This document shows positions 32,452 to 38,947 of a DNA stretch of 38,947 bases, piece after piece (position 1 is the first letter of the stretch; every line of letters starts with the position of its first letter). This stretch comes from Deltaproteobacteria bacterium (GTDB taxonomy: Bacteria; Desulfobacterota; GWC2-55-46; DRQE01): contig JACRCI010000108.1 in assembly GCA_016219105.1 (NCBI GenBank), forward strand, positions 1 to 38,947. The letters run 5' to 3'. Under the pieces are notes generated by a model that did not search any database, was not told where the DNA came from, and worked only from the letters and a program-made list of their open reading frames with translations. The translations under genes were made by a program, and so were the position numbers.

Positions 32452-32934
32452 TCAACCACCCGTCATGATTATGTTGCCGGTATACGTGTTGAGGTGCAGC
32501 TTCCTCGAAAAACCGCCGCTTGTGCCCCTGACCTCGACTATCTCCACGTCGTTCGACGGGCCGCACACGCCCGAGCCGTCGGCCGTGCCGTTTTCGTAGA
32601 ACTCGACCCTGTCGCCCGCGCACCCCGCCGGCAGTATATCCACGTCCGCCGCACCCTCGGCCACTATACCCACGCTGTCCCATGTTGCGCCGTTAAACTT
32701 AACGACCCTGTAGCTGTCAATGGCGCCGGTAAGGGTAAACGCGACCCCGTATATTTTATTCTCCTGTATGGCCCTCATCCTCGCCATCATGAACTTCGCC
32801 TGTATGTCTCTGACCGTGCCGTTGACGTGCCATTTGGGCATCTGCGACATGAGCATCGGAATGGCTATCGCGAGGGTTATCGCGATAACCGCCACAACGA
32901 CCAGCAATTCCACCAATGTAAAGCCTTTCTCCAT
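32452..32934 (-). CDS. fimT: FimT/GspH-type minor pilin
   Basis: The start is at ATG 32934 (MEKG), giving 160 residues with leader MEKG and mature FTLVELLVVVAVIAITLAIAIPML, glutamate at position 5. The ORF-track start (33048) overlaps the pilR stop (ATGA) and would add 38 residues. However, the segment between contains a sigma-54 promoter whose predicted start site lies 20 bases before this ATG. FimT/GspH features include QAKFMMARMRAIQENKIYGVAFT and a C-terminal beta domain ending VRGTSGGFSRKLHLNTYTGNI. It is the first gene of the minor-pilin operon fimT-pilV-pilW-pilX. Confidence 0.85.
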   Translation of the reverse strand: MEKGFTLVELLVVVAVIAITLAIAIPMLMSQMPKWHVNGTVRDIQAKFMMARMRAIQENKIYGVAFTLTGAIDSYRVVKFNGATWDSVGIVAEGAADVDILPAGCAGDRVEFYENGTADGSGVCGPSNDVEIVEVRGTSGGFSRKLHLNTYTGNIIMTGG

Positions 32935-32965
32935 ATCATCCAACATATCTGGCTTTATAAGGGAT

Positions 32966-32981
32966 GCAAGAGGTGTGCCGG
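32966..32981 (-). promoter_or_regulatory. Sigma-54 promoter for the minor-pilin operon
   Basis: The minus strand reads CCGGCACACCTCTTGCAT. Against TGGCACG-N4-TTGCW it keeps GGCAC and TTGCA, with GG and GC exactly 10 bp apart (GG at 32979-32978, GC at 32967-32966). The start would be an A near 32954. It lies about 65-80 bp after the stop codon of pilR, itself a sigma-54 activator gene, and just before fimT. Confidence 0.75.
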
Positions 32982-33044
32982 AACTTATCTCTTTGATTTT
33001 TAAAGGTTTTGTATTTTGAGGCTGGAGGAAACTACGCAATTTTT

Positions 33045-34385
33045 TCATAGTCCGTAACTTTTCACCTTGTAGAGGAGCGCCCTGTGGCTTATCTCGAGGA
33101 GTTCCGCGGCCCTGGTCTTATTGCCATTTGTCATCTCGAGGGCCTTTTTTATAAGTTCCCGCTCTATGGCCTCCTCGGCCTTTTTAATCGAAAGCATGTC
33201 ATGGCCGGAGCGGACCTGCGCAGGATCCCCTTTTTTGAAGAACGGGAGGTTCTTGAGCTGTATCGTATCCGTATCCTCGAGTATGACCGCCCTTTCCATT
33301 ACGTTTTCGAGCTCTCTTATATTGCCGGGCCAGCGGTACGAACTCAATGCATCCATGGCGTCGTTAGCCGCGGCCTTTATCCGCTTCGAATATTTCCTTG
33401 TATATCTACCAATGAAAAGCCTGACCAGCCCGGGTATGTCGCCTTTTCTCTCCCTCAGGGGCGGCAGATGCACCGGCATTACGTTGAGCCTGTAGAAAAG
33501 GTCTTCCCTGAACGCCCCCTTTTTTATCTCCTCTTCGAGGTCCCTGGCGGTCGCGGCCACGACCCTCACGTCAACCCTTGCGGATTTCGTGTCCCCTACC
33601 CTCCTTACCTCGCCTTCCTGCAGGACCCGGAGCAATTTTACCTGCAATTCCTTCGGCAGTTCCCCTACCTCGTCCAGGAAGATAGTCCCATGGCTTGCCT
33701 CGTGGAAAAGCCCGTTCTTGGTCCTTACCGCGTCGGTGAACGCGCCCCTTACGTGGCCGAAAAGCTCGCTTTCAAGCAGTTCTTCCGGTATCGCGCCGCA
33801 GTTTACGGCCACGAAAGGGGCCTCCCTCCTTTTGCCGCCTTTGTGTATCGCGCGCGCTATAAGCTCCTTGCCAGTGCCGGTCTCCCCGGTTACAAGGACG
33901 GTGGTGTCGTAGTCGGACACCTTTCTCACGAGTTCGAGCACCTCGACCATCTTTCTGTCCGCGGCGTAGATTTCCTCGTAATCCCGGGCCGCCTCCCTTC
34001 TCAGGCGGTCGTTTTCAGCCCTCAGGTTTTCCCTCTCCTCGGCCTTTCTGATGGTCAGCATTATCTCGTCGGGTCTGAAGGGTTTTGATATGTAGTCATA
34101 CGCCCCGAGCCTCATGCACTCAAGCGCCGTATCCATCGTACCGTAGGCGCTCATCATTATGACGGCGGGGTGTATGTCCAGCTTTTTAAGCTCCCTCAGA
34201 AATCCCGGCCCGTCGAGCCCGGGCATCTTTATGTCGCAGAGTATGAAATCGAACGGGTCTTTTTCGAGGGCCCTGAGCGCCGAGGCTCCGTCGGCGGCAG
34301 TGGCGGCCTCGCAGCCCTCTTTTTTGAGTATGACCGAGAGCATGTGGCGCATGCCTTCTTCATCGTCCACGACGAGTATCCTCAT
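33045..34385 (-). CDS. pilR: Sigma-54-dependent response regulator, PilR/NtrC type
   Basis: The receiver domain (residues 1-120) has the acidic pair DD at 7-8, phosphoacceptor Asp51 (LCDIKMPGLDG) and the conserved Lys in YISKPF. The AAA+ domain has Walker A GETGTGKELIARAIH, the sigma-54 contact loop RGAFTDA, Walker B GTIFLDEVGELP and the arginine-finger region REDLFYRLNVMPVHLPPLRER. A Fis-type HTH (NKTRAAELLEISHRALLYKVKSYGL) ends the 446-residue protein. With GAFTDA intact it should activate sigma-54 holoenzyme. The promoter found directly downstream is an obvious target. It overlaps pilS by one base at its start. Confidence 0.93.
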   Translation of the reverse strand: MRILVVDDEEGMRHMLSVILKKEGCEAATAADGASALRALEKDPFDFILCDIKMPGLDGPGFLRELKKLDIHPAVIMMSAYGTMDTALECMRLGAYDYISKPFRPDEIMLTIRKAEERENLRAENDRLRREAARDYEEIYAADRKMVEVLELVRKVSDYDTTVLVTGETGTGKELIARAIHKGGKRREAPFVAVNCGAIPEELLESELFGHVRGAFTDAVRTKNGLFHEASHGTIFLDEVGELPKELQVKLLRVLQEGEVRRVGDTKSARVDVRVVAATARDLEEEIKKGAFREDLFYRLNVMPVHLPPLRERKGDIPGLVRLFIGRYTRKYSKRIKAAANDAMDALSSYRWPGNIRELENVMERAVILEDTDTIQLKNLPFFKKGDPAQVRSGHDMLSIKKAEEAIERELIKKALEMTNGNKTRAAELLEISHRALLYKVKSYGL

Positions 34386-35986
34386 TACGCCTCTCCCGGC
34401 ATCTCTGGAATGAGCACCCGGAAAACGCTCCCCTCGCCGGGCGCTGATTCAACCTCTATCGTGCCGCCGCAGGCCTTTACGATGGTCTGCGACATGAAAA
34501 GCCCCAGACCCGTGCCGAGGCCCGGCGGCTTTGTCGTATAGAAAGGGTCGAATATCTTTTCCATGTCTTCCTTTTTTACGCCGCGGCCCCCGTCGGCCAC
34601 GCTTACGGCCACTGACCGCCTCTCAGCCCTGCCCGCCAGCCGGCCCTGCCGGTTATCCATGACGGCCGGAAGAGGCCCCGGGTCGTCCTTGCGCACCCGG
34701 ACCGGGGTTTTGACCGCAACGGGCCGGCTTACGGCCGAGGTCTCGACCGTAACCACGCCGCCTCGGGCGCCCGTGGCCTCGGCCGCGTTGATGAGGAGGT
34801 TCAGCAATACCTGCCTGAGCCTGTCCCCGTCCATATTAACAGGCGGGAGATTGTCCTGCAATTTAAGCTCCGTTGTCACGCCCTTGAAGGCGGCATCGCA
34901 GGAAAGGAGCGCCGACGTCTCTTTAACTATCGCGTTCACGTCCGCCGCATGGGCGGGCGCTTTCGGGGGCCGCGATATGTAGAGGAACTCCTTCACTATC
35001 CTGTCTATCCTTGATATCTCCCTTACCGTCCTTTCGATTATGTCCTTTTCCTCGGCCCTGTCACATAAGCCCTTGGCCAGGACTCCGAGATAGCCGCTCA
35101 CCGCGCCGAGCGGATTCCCTATCTCATGGGCTATACCGGCGGCAAGCCTTCCGACCGAGGCAAGCGTCTGGGTCCTCAAAAGCTCCTCCTGCGTGTCCAT
35201 GAGTTCACCGTTCACCCTGCCGAGCCTTTCTATCTCCAATTGGAGCCTCTCGGCCATGGAGTTGAACGCCGAGGCCAGGCGGCCTATCTCGTCGTTGCCA
35301 ACGACCTCGGCCCTTACGCCGAGGTCCCCGCCCGATATGCGCGTTGCCGCCGTCTCAAGCCTCTTTACCGGCCTTATTATGAAACGCGACAGGAAATAAA
35401 TCCCGAGGGCCATGATGATAACCGAGTCAACGACCGCGTAAAATACTATGACCCTGCGCATGGTCGAGGAGTAAAGGGCTATGTCCGAAAGCGATACCGT
35501 GAACTCGGCCCTCAACGCCTCGGCCCCGCCCGTGCCCTCGGCCACGGTCACGCGTAGCAGCCTGCCGGGCCCCCCGAACCAGTCAGTCGTCCACGACGGC
35601 CAACCAGCCGTCCACGACGGCCGCCCGTGGCCGAGCCTGTGTATCTTGACACCGTTCTCGAAAAAAACGCTCTCGCCCTTTTCGGCTGGAAGGTCTCCCT
35701 CGGAAAAGACCGCGTTCCCGTCCCTGTCTCTTATGACCATGGCGGATATGCCGGAGGCGCGCATAACGCCCCTGGCGTACCCTTCAATGCCCGAGGGGTT
35801 TTTAACGTCCAGGACCGTAACGCGCAGGATATTCGCGACCTTGACGGCCTCGCCTACCTTGAGGGTCAGGGCGTTGGTCTGAAGGAGCAAAACGCTCAAG
35901 GCCCCCACGAATCCTATGGCGGCGAGCGTCGTTACCACGATGCCTGAGATGAGCTGCGCCCTTATGCCCGTGGTCGTAAGCTTCAT
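34385..35986 (-). CDS. pilS: Membrane sensor histidine kinase, PilS-position
   Basis: The start is at ATG 35986 (MKLTTTGIRAQL), overlapping the pilD stop by ATGA. The ORF-track extension is a shadow of pilD. Its 533 residues comprise TM1 (~14-36), a periplasmic sensor region, TM2 (~175-200) and HAMP (RFIIRPVKRLETAATRISGGDLGVRAE). HisKA follows (SVGRLAAGIAHEIGNPLGAVSGYLGVL, phospho-His in AHEIGNP). The HATPase has LLINAAEATGARGG, VADGGRGVKKED and GTGLGLFMSQTIV. Unlike Pseudomonas PilS there are two, not six, membrane helices. Two repeat insertions occur, one in the sensor domain and one between ATPase strands just before the G1 box. Confidence 0.88.
   Translation of the reverse strand: MKLTTTGIRAQLISGIVVTTLAAIGFVGALSVLLLQTNALTLKVGEAVKVANILRVTVLDVKNPSGIEGYARGVMRASGISAMVIRDRDGNAVFSEGDLPAEKGESVFFENGVKIHRLGHGRPSWTAGWPSWTTDWFGGPGRLLRVTVAEGTGGAEALRAEFTVSLSDIALYSSTMRRVIVFYAVVDSVIIMALGIYFLSRFIIRPVKRLETAATRISGGDLGVRAEVVGNDEIGRLASAFNSMAERLQLEIERLGRVNGELMDTQEELLRTQTLASVGRLAAGIAHEIGNPLGAVSGYLGVLAKGLCDRAEEKDIIERTVREISRIDRIVKEFLYISRPPKAPAHAADVNAIVKETSALLSCDAAFKGVTTELKLQDNLPPVNMDGDRLRQVLLNLLINAAEATGARGGVVTVETSAVSRPVAVKTPVRVRKDDPGPLPAVMDNRQGRLAGRAERRSVAVSVADGGRGVKKEDMEKIFDPFYTTKPPGLGTGLGLFMSQTIVKACGGTIEVESAPGEGSVFRVLIPEMPGEA
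34632..34665 (+). repeat. 21-bp palindromic repeat inside the PilS ATPase domain
   Basis: CGCCAG-CCGGC-CCT-GCCGG, then TTATCCATGACGG as a partial second unit. It encodes AVMDNRQGRLAGRAERR between two strands of the catalytic domain, immediately before SVAVSVADGGRG. Confidence 0.7.
35576..35628 (+). repeat. 21-bp palindromic repeat, two units, in PilS sensor domain
   Basis: TCGTC-CAC-GACGG (35587) and CCGTC-CAC-GACGG (35608), spacer CCAACCAG, exactly 21 bp apart. It encodes GRPSWTA and GWPSWTT in the periplasmic region. Confidence 0.85.
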
Positions 35987-36774
35987 ACCTGCCACACGCT
36001 CGTAATGTACCACCAGAAGAGTTTCTTGCCGTAGAATATATACGTGACCGCGCCGAAGGCCAGAAACGGGCCGAACGGTATGGCATACTTGGATTTTTTC
36101 CCCCACACGAGCATGAGCGCCGCGCCCACCGCCGCGCCGGCGAACGAGCCGGCGAAGAGCGTGAAAAGCACCCCCTTCCATCCGAGAAAGGCCCCTATCA
36201 TGGCCAGCAGTTTAACGTCCCCGCCTCCCATGCCCGCCTGTCTGGCCACAAAATAATATGCGGCTGATATCGCGATAAGAACCACGCCGCCCGCGGACAA
36301 CCCTAAGAGCGAAGACGCCGCGCCTGAATACACGTCCGGATAGGACGCGATGACCGACATGATAAACCCGGCCGCTATGCCGGGCAGGCTTATCACGTTG
36401 GGGATTATCCTGTGCCTTAAGTCTATGAAGGTTATCGCCACAAGGGCGGAGACGAGGATGAAATTGAGCGCGAAGGCGGCGGTAAGCCCGAACCATCCGT
36501 AAAGGAACACCCCGGCCGCGGCAACGAGGAGTTCCACCAGCGGATACTCGGCGGATATCGGGGCGTTACAGTTCCTGCACCTGCCGAGGAGAAATACGTA
36601 GCTTATAATCGGGATATTGTCGTAGAAGCGGATGGATGAACCGCAGGCCGGGCACCTTGAGCCGGGTGAGACGACGGATATGCCGCGCGGGATTCTGTGT
36701 ATGCATACGTTGAGGAAACTGCCCACCGCCGCCCCAAAGGCGAATATGAACGCGTATTTCAGAGCCTCTGGCAA
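35983..36774 (-). CDS. pilD: Prepilin leader peptidase/N-methyltransferase PilD
   Basis: PilD cleaves prepilin leaders and methylates the new N-terminus in the inner membrane. The zinc-type cysteine pairs CPAC (41, 44) and CRNC (66, 69) and the catalytic aspartates Asp118 (FIDLRHRIIPN) and Asp186 (GGGDVKLLAM, the GxGD motif) are intact. The 263 residues contain the expected eight or so membrane helices. The start codon is TTG (36774), since an in-frame stop lies four codons upstream and no ATG or GTG occurs before the conserved GSFLNVCIHRIPRG. The ribosome site is weak, so expression may be low. pilS follows by ATGA overlap. Confidence 0.93.
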   Translation of the reverse strand: MPEALKYAFIFAFGAAVGSFLNVCIHRIPRGISVVSPGSRCPACGSSIRFYDNIPIISYVFLLGRCRNCNAPISAEYPLVELLVAAAGVFLYGWFGLTAAFALNFILVSALVAITFIDLRHRIIPNVISLPGIAAGFIMSVIASYPDVYSGAASSLLGLSAGGVVLIAISAAYYFVARQAGMGGGDVKLLAMIGAFLGWKGVLFTLFAGSFAGAAVGAALMLVWGKKSKYAIPFGPFLAFGAVTYIFYGKKLFWWYITSVWQV

Positions 36775-36811
36775 CGTGTGTTACCGATCCTCCGTCGGGT
36801 GAGCGGCCCGG

Positions 36812-36845
36812 CCGGCCACGCCGGCCAACCAGCCGTCTATGACGG
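36812..36845 (+). repeat. 21-bp palindromic repeat, two units, pilD-HEPN gap
   Basis: CCGGC-CAC-GCCGG (36812), spacer CCAACCAG, CCGTC-TAT-GACGG (36833). The array abuts the HEPN stop codon on the pilD side. Confidence 0.9.
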
Positions 36846-37268
36846 CTAAATGGTTTCGGGCATATAGTTTTTCCTTGTCTCCTCGACCATCCTTATTATG
36901 TCGGCGGCCGTGCGCACGGATTCTCTGGCGTCTTTCTCGGTTATCACCTCGGCCGGTATGCCGCCGGGTATGGCGTCCGGGAAGCGGGAGGTCTTGTAAT
37001 AGATGTCGAGCCTGCCTGAGGATTCCACGTACCCCTTGAACGCCTCGTCATAGGTAATGGCCCTGCCCAGGAGTTCTATCACCGAGCGGGTTTCCCTCGC
37101 GTCCTCTTTCTTGAAAAAGAGAAAGGCCCTCAGGCCCTTTGCCGCGGCCTGCTGCGCCCAGAAGCACGCCGGCGCGAAAAAACCCCCTTCAAGGTTCCAT
37201 TCCGAAACCCTGAGATCGTATTCAGCCTGCCTGAGCCACCTGTCGGATTCCTTTGCGATGATTTCCAT
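36846..37268 (-). CDS. Stand-alone HEPN-domain protein lacking the catalytic histidine
   Basis: This 140-residue protein starts at ATG 37268 (MEIIAKESDRW), chosen because AAGGGGG lies at good spacing. It has the COG2250-like HEPN pattern: WLRQAEYDLRVSEWNL, FWAQQAAAKGLRAFLF and YYKTSRFPDA. HEPN RNases carry an R-x4-6-H motif. Here the usual T-H-S-L position reads TRSVIELL and the protein has no histidine at all, so RNase activity is unlikely. No MNT nucleotidyltransferase partner is adjacent. It lies between argJ and pilD, flanked on both sides by palindromic repeat arrays, suggesting a separate insertion. Function unknown. Confidence 0.8.
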   Translation of the reverse strand: MEIIAKESDRWLRQAEYDLRVSEWNLEGGFFAPACFWAQQAAAKGLRAFLFFKKEDARETRSVIELLGRAITYDEAFKGYVESSGRLDIYYKTSRFPDAIPGGIPAEVITEKDARESVRTAADIIRMVEETRKNYMPETI

Positions 37269-37300
37269 AACGCCCCCTTGAAGAGTTCCGGTGAAGAGCT

Positions 37301-37379
37301 CCGGCATAGCCGGCCATTTAACAACCGGCCTCGACGGCCCACCAGCCGTCCATGACGGCCTACCAGCCGGCCACGCCGG
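37301..37379 (+). repeat. 21-bp palindromic repeat, four units, HEPN-argJ gap
   Basis: Stems lie at 37301 (CCGGC-ATA-GCCGG), 37325 (CCGGC-CTC-GACGG), 37346 (CCGTC-CAT-GACGG) and 37367 (CCGGC-CAC-GCCGG). The last three are 21 bp apart with spacers CCCACCAG and CCTACCAG. This is the longest array in the window and fills most of the HEPN leader region. Confidence 0.9.
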
Positions 37380-37383
37380 TCAA

Positions 37384-38586
37384 TCAACTCCTGTAAGACG
37401 AATTTATCCTTACATAATCATAAGAGAGGTCGGATGTCCAGAGCCTTGCGCCCCCTCTTCCGAGTTTAATGTCCACCATTAACTTTATCTCTCTTTTCTT
37501 CATGGCCGCGGCCGCGGCCTTCTCCATGCCGGTATCAACGCCGTTTTTAACGACCTTGACTCCGTTGATGGATATGTCCACCCTGTCCTCTTTAAGCCTT
37601 ATGCCGCAGGCGCCCACGGCCGCCATTATCCTGCCCCAGTTCGGGTCTTTGCCGAAAAGGGCCGTTTTCACAAGGAGCGACCCGGCGATCCTCCTTGCGG
37701 CCGCCTCGGCGTCGGACCTGCTCCTGCAACCCGCCACCTCTATCTCGGTAAATTTAGTCGCTCCCTCTCCGTCCCTCACTATCATGTGCGAAAGCTCGAG
37801 CGAAAGCCCGCTGAGGAGTTCGCGGAATTGATTAAACCCGGCGCCTCCGGCGGCGAGAGAACCTCCCCCGGCAAGACCGTTGGCGAATATGAAGACGCAG
37901 TCGTTCGTGGATGTGTCGTTGTCAACGGTTATGCGGTTGAAGGACTCGTCCGTGGCCGAGAGGAGGGCCTTTTTAAGGGACTCCGGGTCTACAGGGGCGT
38001 CGGTCGCGAAAAACGCGAGCATGGTCGCCATGTCCGGACATATCATGCCCGCGCCCTTCGCAATGCCGACGATGTTTATGGATCTTCCGTTGATCTTTTT
38101 CCTGCCCGAGGCCGTCTTGGGGAAGGCGTCGGTGGTCATTATGGCCTCGGCGGCATCCATCCAGCCGTCGGGCCTCAGGCTCCGGACAAGGCCGGGGAGC
38201 GAAGAAATAATTTTTCCCGCGGGAAGCGGGACTCCTATGACGCCGGTCGAGGCGACGAGCATGTCCCCTTTTTTTACGCGAAGGTTTTTTTCCGCGGCCT
38301 TTGCCATATCCCCGGCAAGGCGAAGCCCCCTCTTGCCGGTGCACGCGTTGGCGTTGCCGCTGTTGATTATTACCCCCCTCGCGCTCCCCTTTTTAACCCT
38401 TTCGATGGAAAGAAGAACCGGCGCGGCCCTGACCGCGTTCCTCGTAAAAACCCCGGCGACCGCGGCAGGCACGTCGCTCACTATGAGGGCAAGGTCTTTT
38501 TTACCGCCCTTTTTTATGCCGGATGCTACGGCCCCGGCCCTGAAACCCCGGACGCGAAAACCCGGGTCTGAACGTTTTTTATCCAT
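37384..38586 (-). CDS. argJ: Bifunctional ornithine acetyltransferase/N-acetylglutamate synthase ArgJ
   Basis: ArgJ transfers the acetyl group from N-acetylornithine to glutamate in the cyclic arginine pathway. The precursor self-cleaves before a catalytic threonine. The cleavage motif is clear in KGAGMICPDMATMLAFFATDAP (Ala-Thr bond, near residue 188). The N-terminal VRGFRAGAVASGIKK, INSGNANACTG, TDAFPKTA and the C-terminal KTALFGKDPNWGRIMAAVGACGI all match. The 400 residues are normal. It follows secA by 34 bp, an order known in Geobacter-type genomes. Confidence 0.95.
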   Translation of the reverse strand: MDKKRSDPGFRVRGFRAGAVASGIKKGGKKDLALIVSDVPAAVAGVFTRNAVRAAPVLLSIERVKKGSARGVIINSGNANACTGKRGLRLAGDMAKAAEKNLRVKKGDMLVASTGVIGVPLPAGKIISSLPGLVRSLRPDGWMDAAEAIMTTDAFPKTASGRKKINGRSINIVGIAKGAGMICPDMATMLAFFATDAPVDPESLKKALLSATDESFNRITVDNDTSTNDCVFIFANGLAGGGSLAAGGAGFNQFRELLSGLSLELSHMIVRDGEGATKFTEIEVAGCRSRSDAEAAARRIAGSLLVKTALFGKDPNWGRIMAAVGACGIRLKEDRVDISINGVKVVKNGVDTGMEKAAAAAMKKREIKLMVDIKLGRGGARLWTSDLSYDYVRINSSYRS

Positions 38587-38620
38587 GCTCCCTATACGGC
38601 GTCTTTAAAAGATAAGACCC

Positions 38621-38947
38621 TTACTTCCCACAGCATTTTTTGTATTTCTTGCCGCTTCCGCACGGACACGGGTCGTTGCGGCCGACCTTGTCCGCGCCGC
38701 GCGTAACCGGCGCCTGTCTTGTCTCTTCGGCGGCCGGGGCGAGTTCGCTCCGGCTCAAGACGACCTTCCGCGGCCGGGGCCTTTCGTCCAGTTCCTTCAC
38801 GGACTGCTCGCCCTCTACCTCGACCCTGAAGAGCCTCTCCGTGACCTCGCTCTTGAGCCTGAATATCATGTCGGAGAACAGGTCGAAACCCTCTTTCTTG
38901 TATTCGTTCAGGGGGTCTTTCTGCCCGTAACCCCTCAGTCCTATCCC
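38621..38947 (-). CDS. secA: Preprotein translocase subunit SecA, C-terminal fragment
   Basis: The reading frame is open to the window edge, so only about 108 C-terminal residues are seen. The ORF-track ATG at 38869 is an internal methionine. Reading upstream gives [20 protein letters not shown], the hallmark of the SecA helical scaffold/wing. A variable linker and the zinc-binding tail [18 protein letters not shown], which contacts SecB and phospholipid, follow. SecA is the ATPase motor of Sec export. argJ follows 34 bp later. Confidence 0.97.
   Translation of the reverse strand, partial: GIGLRGYGQKDPLNEYKKEGFDLFSDMIFRLKSEVTERLFRVEVEGEQSVKELDERPRPRKVVLSRSELAPAAEETRQAPVTRGADKVGRNDPCPCGSGKKYKKCCGK

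Noticed and set aside
32420-32683. N-terminal 88 residues of the PilV ORF in the track
   Set aside because: They overlap fimT in a different frame and are low-complexity Arg/Gly. The short MDDRG leader fits the prepilin pattern.
35987-36181. N-terminal 65 residues of the sensor-kinase ORF
   Set aside because: They are a shadow of the pilD C-terminus. The ATG at 35986 gives an ATGA overlap and a normal first membrane helix.
37301-37379. CRISPR-like array
   Set aside because: The unit is 21 bp including an 8-bp near-constant spacer, with no unique spacers of 30 bp or so and no cas genes. The same units occur singly inside coding regions.
8844-37379. Neisseria-type DNA uptake sequence (GCCGTCTGAA)
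   Set aside because: The shared GCCGTC is part of a GC-rich palindrome. The TGAA part is absent and variation follows stem pairing. An uptake role is not excluded but the sequence gives no direct support.
37130-37387. 85-aa minus-strand ORF with RRGRLVG-type heptads
   Set aside because: It is the translation of the intergenic four-unit palindrome array running out of frame into the HEPN gene. HEPN itself has a strong ribosome site and family matches.

Overview
The window is one long, almost entirely minus-strand stretch of a GC-rich Gram-negative bacterial chromosome. Two features point to a Deltaproteobacterium in the broad sense (Geobacter-like, Desulfobacterota/Desulfuromonadota type). 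One is the gene order rimP-nusA-infB-DUF503-rbfA-nrnA-truB. The other is pilMNOPQ-aroC-aroK-aroB followed by a prolidase and accB-accC. A secA/argJ/pilD/pilS/pilR/minor-pilin block sits next to them. I cannot assign a genus. There is no rRNA, tRNA, insertion sequence, prophage or CRISPR array.

Layout (transcription mostly runs from high to low coordinates). 38947-37384: the 3' end of secA, then argJ. 37268-36846: an isolated HEPN protein flanked on both sides by short palindromic repeat arrays. 36774-25998: a type IV pilus block made of prepilin peptidase, sensor kinase, sigma-54 response regulator, FimT/GspH-, PilV-, very large PilW- and PilX-like proteins. 25997-25464: a gene-poor regulatory region with a sigma-70 promoter, a long leader hairpin and relics of dispersed repeats. 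25463-19351: a small HTH regulator and pilMNOPQ, ended by a clear terminator. 19288-16429: aroC-aroK-aroB. 16376-7645: small TPR and roadblock proteins, prolidase, accB-accC, a LipM/LplA-type enzyme, a large TPR protein, a CCA-adding-type enzyme and a secreted cyclophilin. 6931-7635: the only plus-strand gene, a triple-BON protein. 6748-47: the rimP...truB translation operon.

How the genes work together. The pil genes supply the alignment complex and secretin (PilM-Q), the leader peptidase and the minor pilins. PilS/PilR-type proteins appear to control the minor-pilin operon through a well-formed sigma-54 promoter that I find just after pilR. The ORF track hides it inside an over-extended fimT frame. 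AccB/AccC start fatty-acid synthesis, and the LipM-like protein acts in lipoate biosynthesis. AroB/K/C are shikimate-pathway enzymes. The rimP operon handles ribosome maturation, transcription and initiation.

The most unusual signal is a dispersed family of 21-bp palindromic units with core CCGTC-NNN-GACGG or CCGGC-NNN-GCCGG, joined by spacers such as CCAACCAG. I count about 31 units at 18 loci. They occur in intergenic gaps and also in frame inside at least nine protein genes (infB, BON, CCA enzyme, TPR, prolidase, pilQ, pilW, pilS and probably others). They are read in several frames and on either strand. Because a unit is seven codons long, tandem gain or loss keeps the reading frame. I do not recognise this family.
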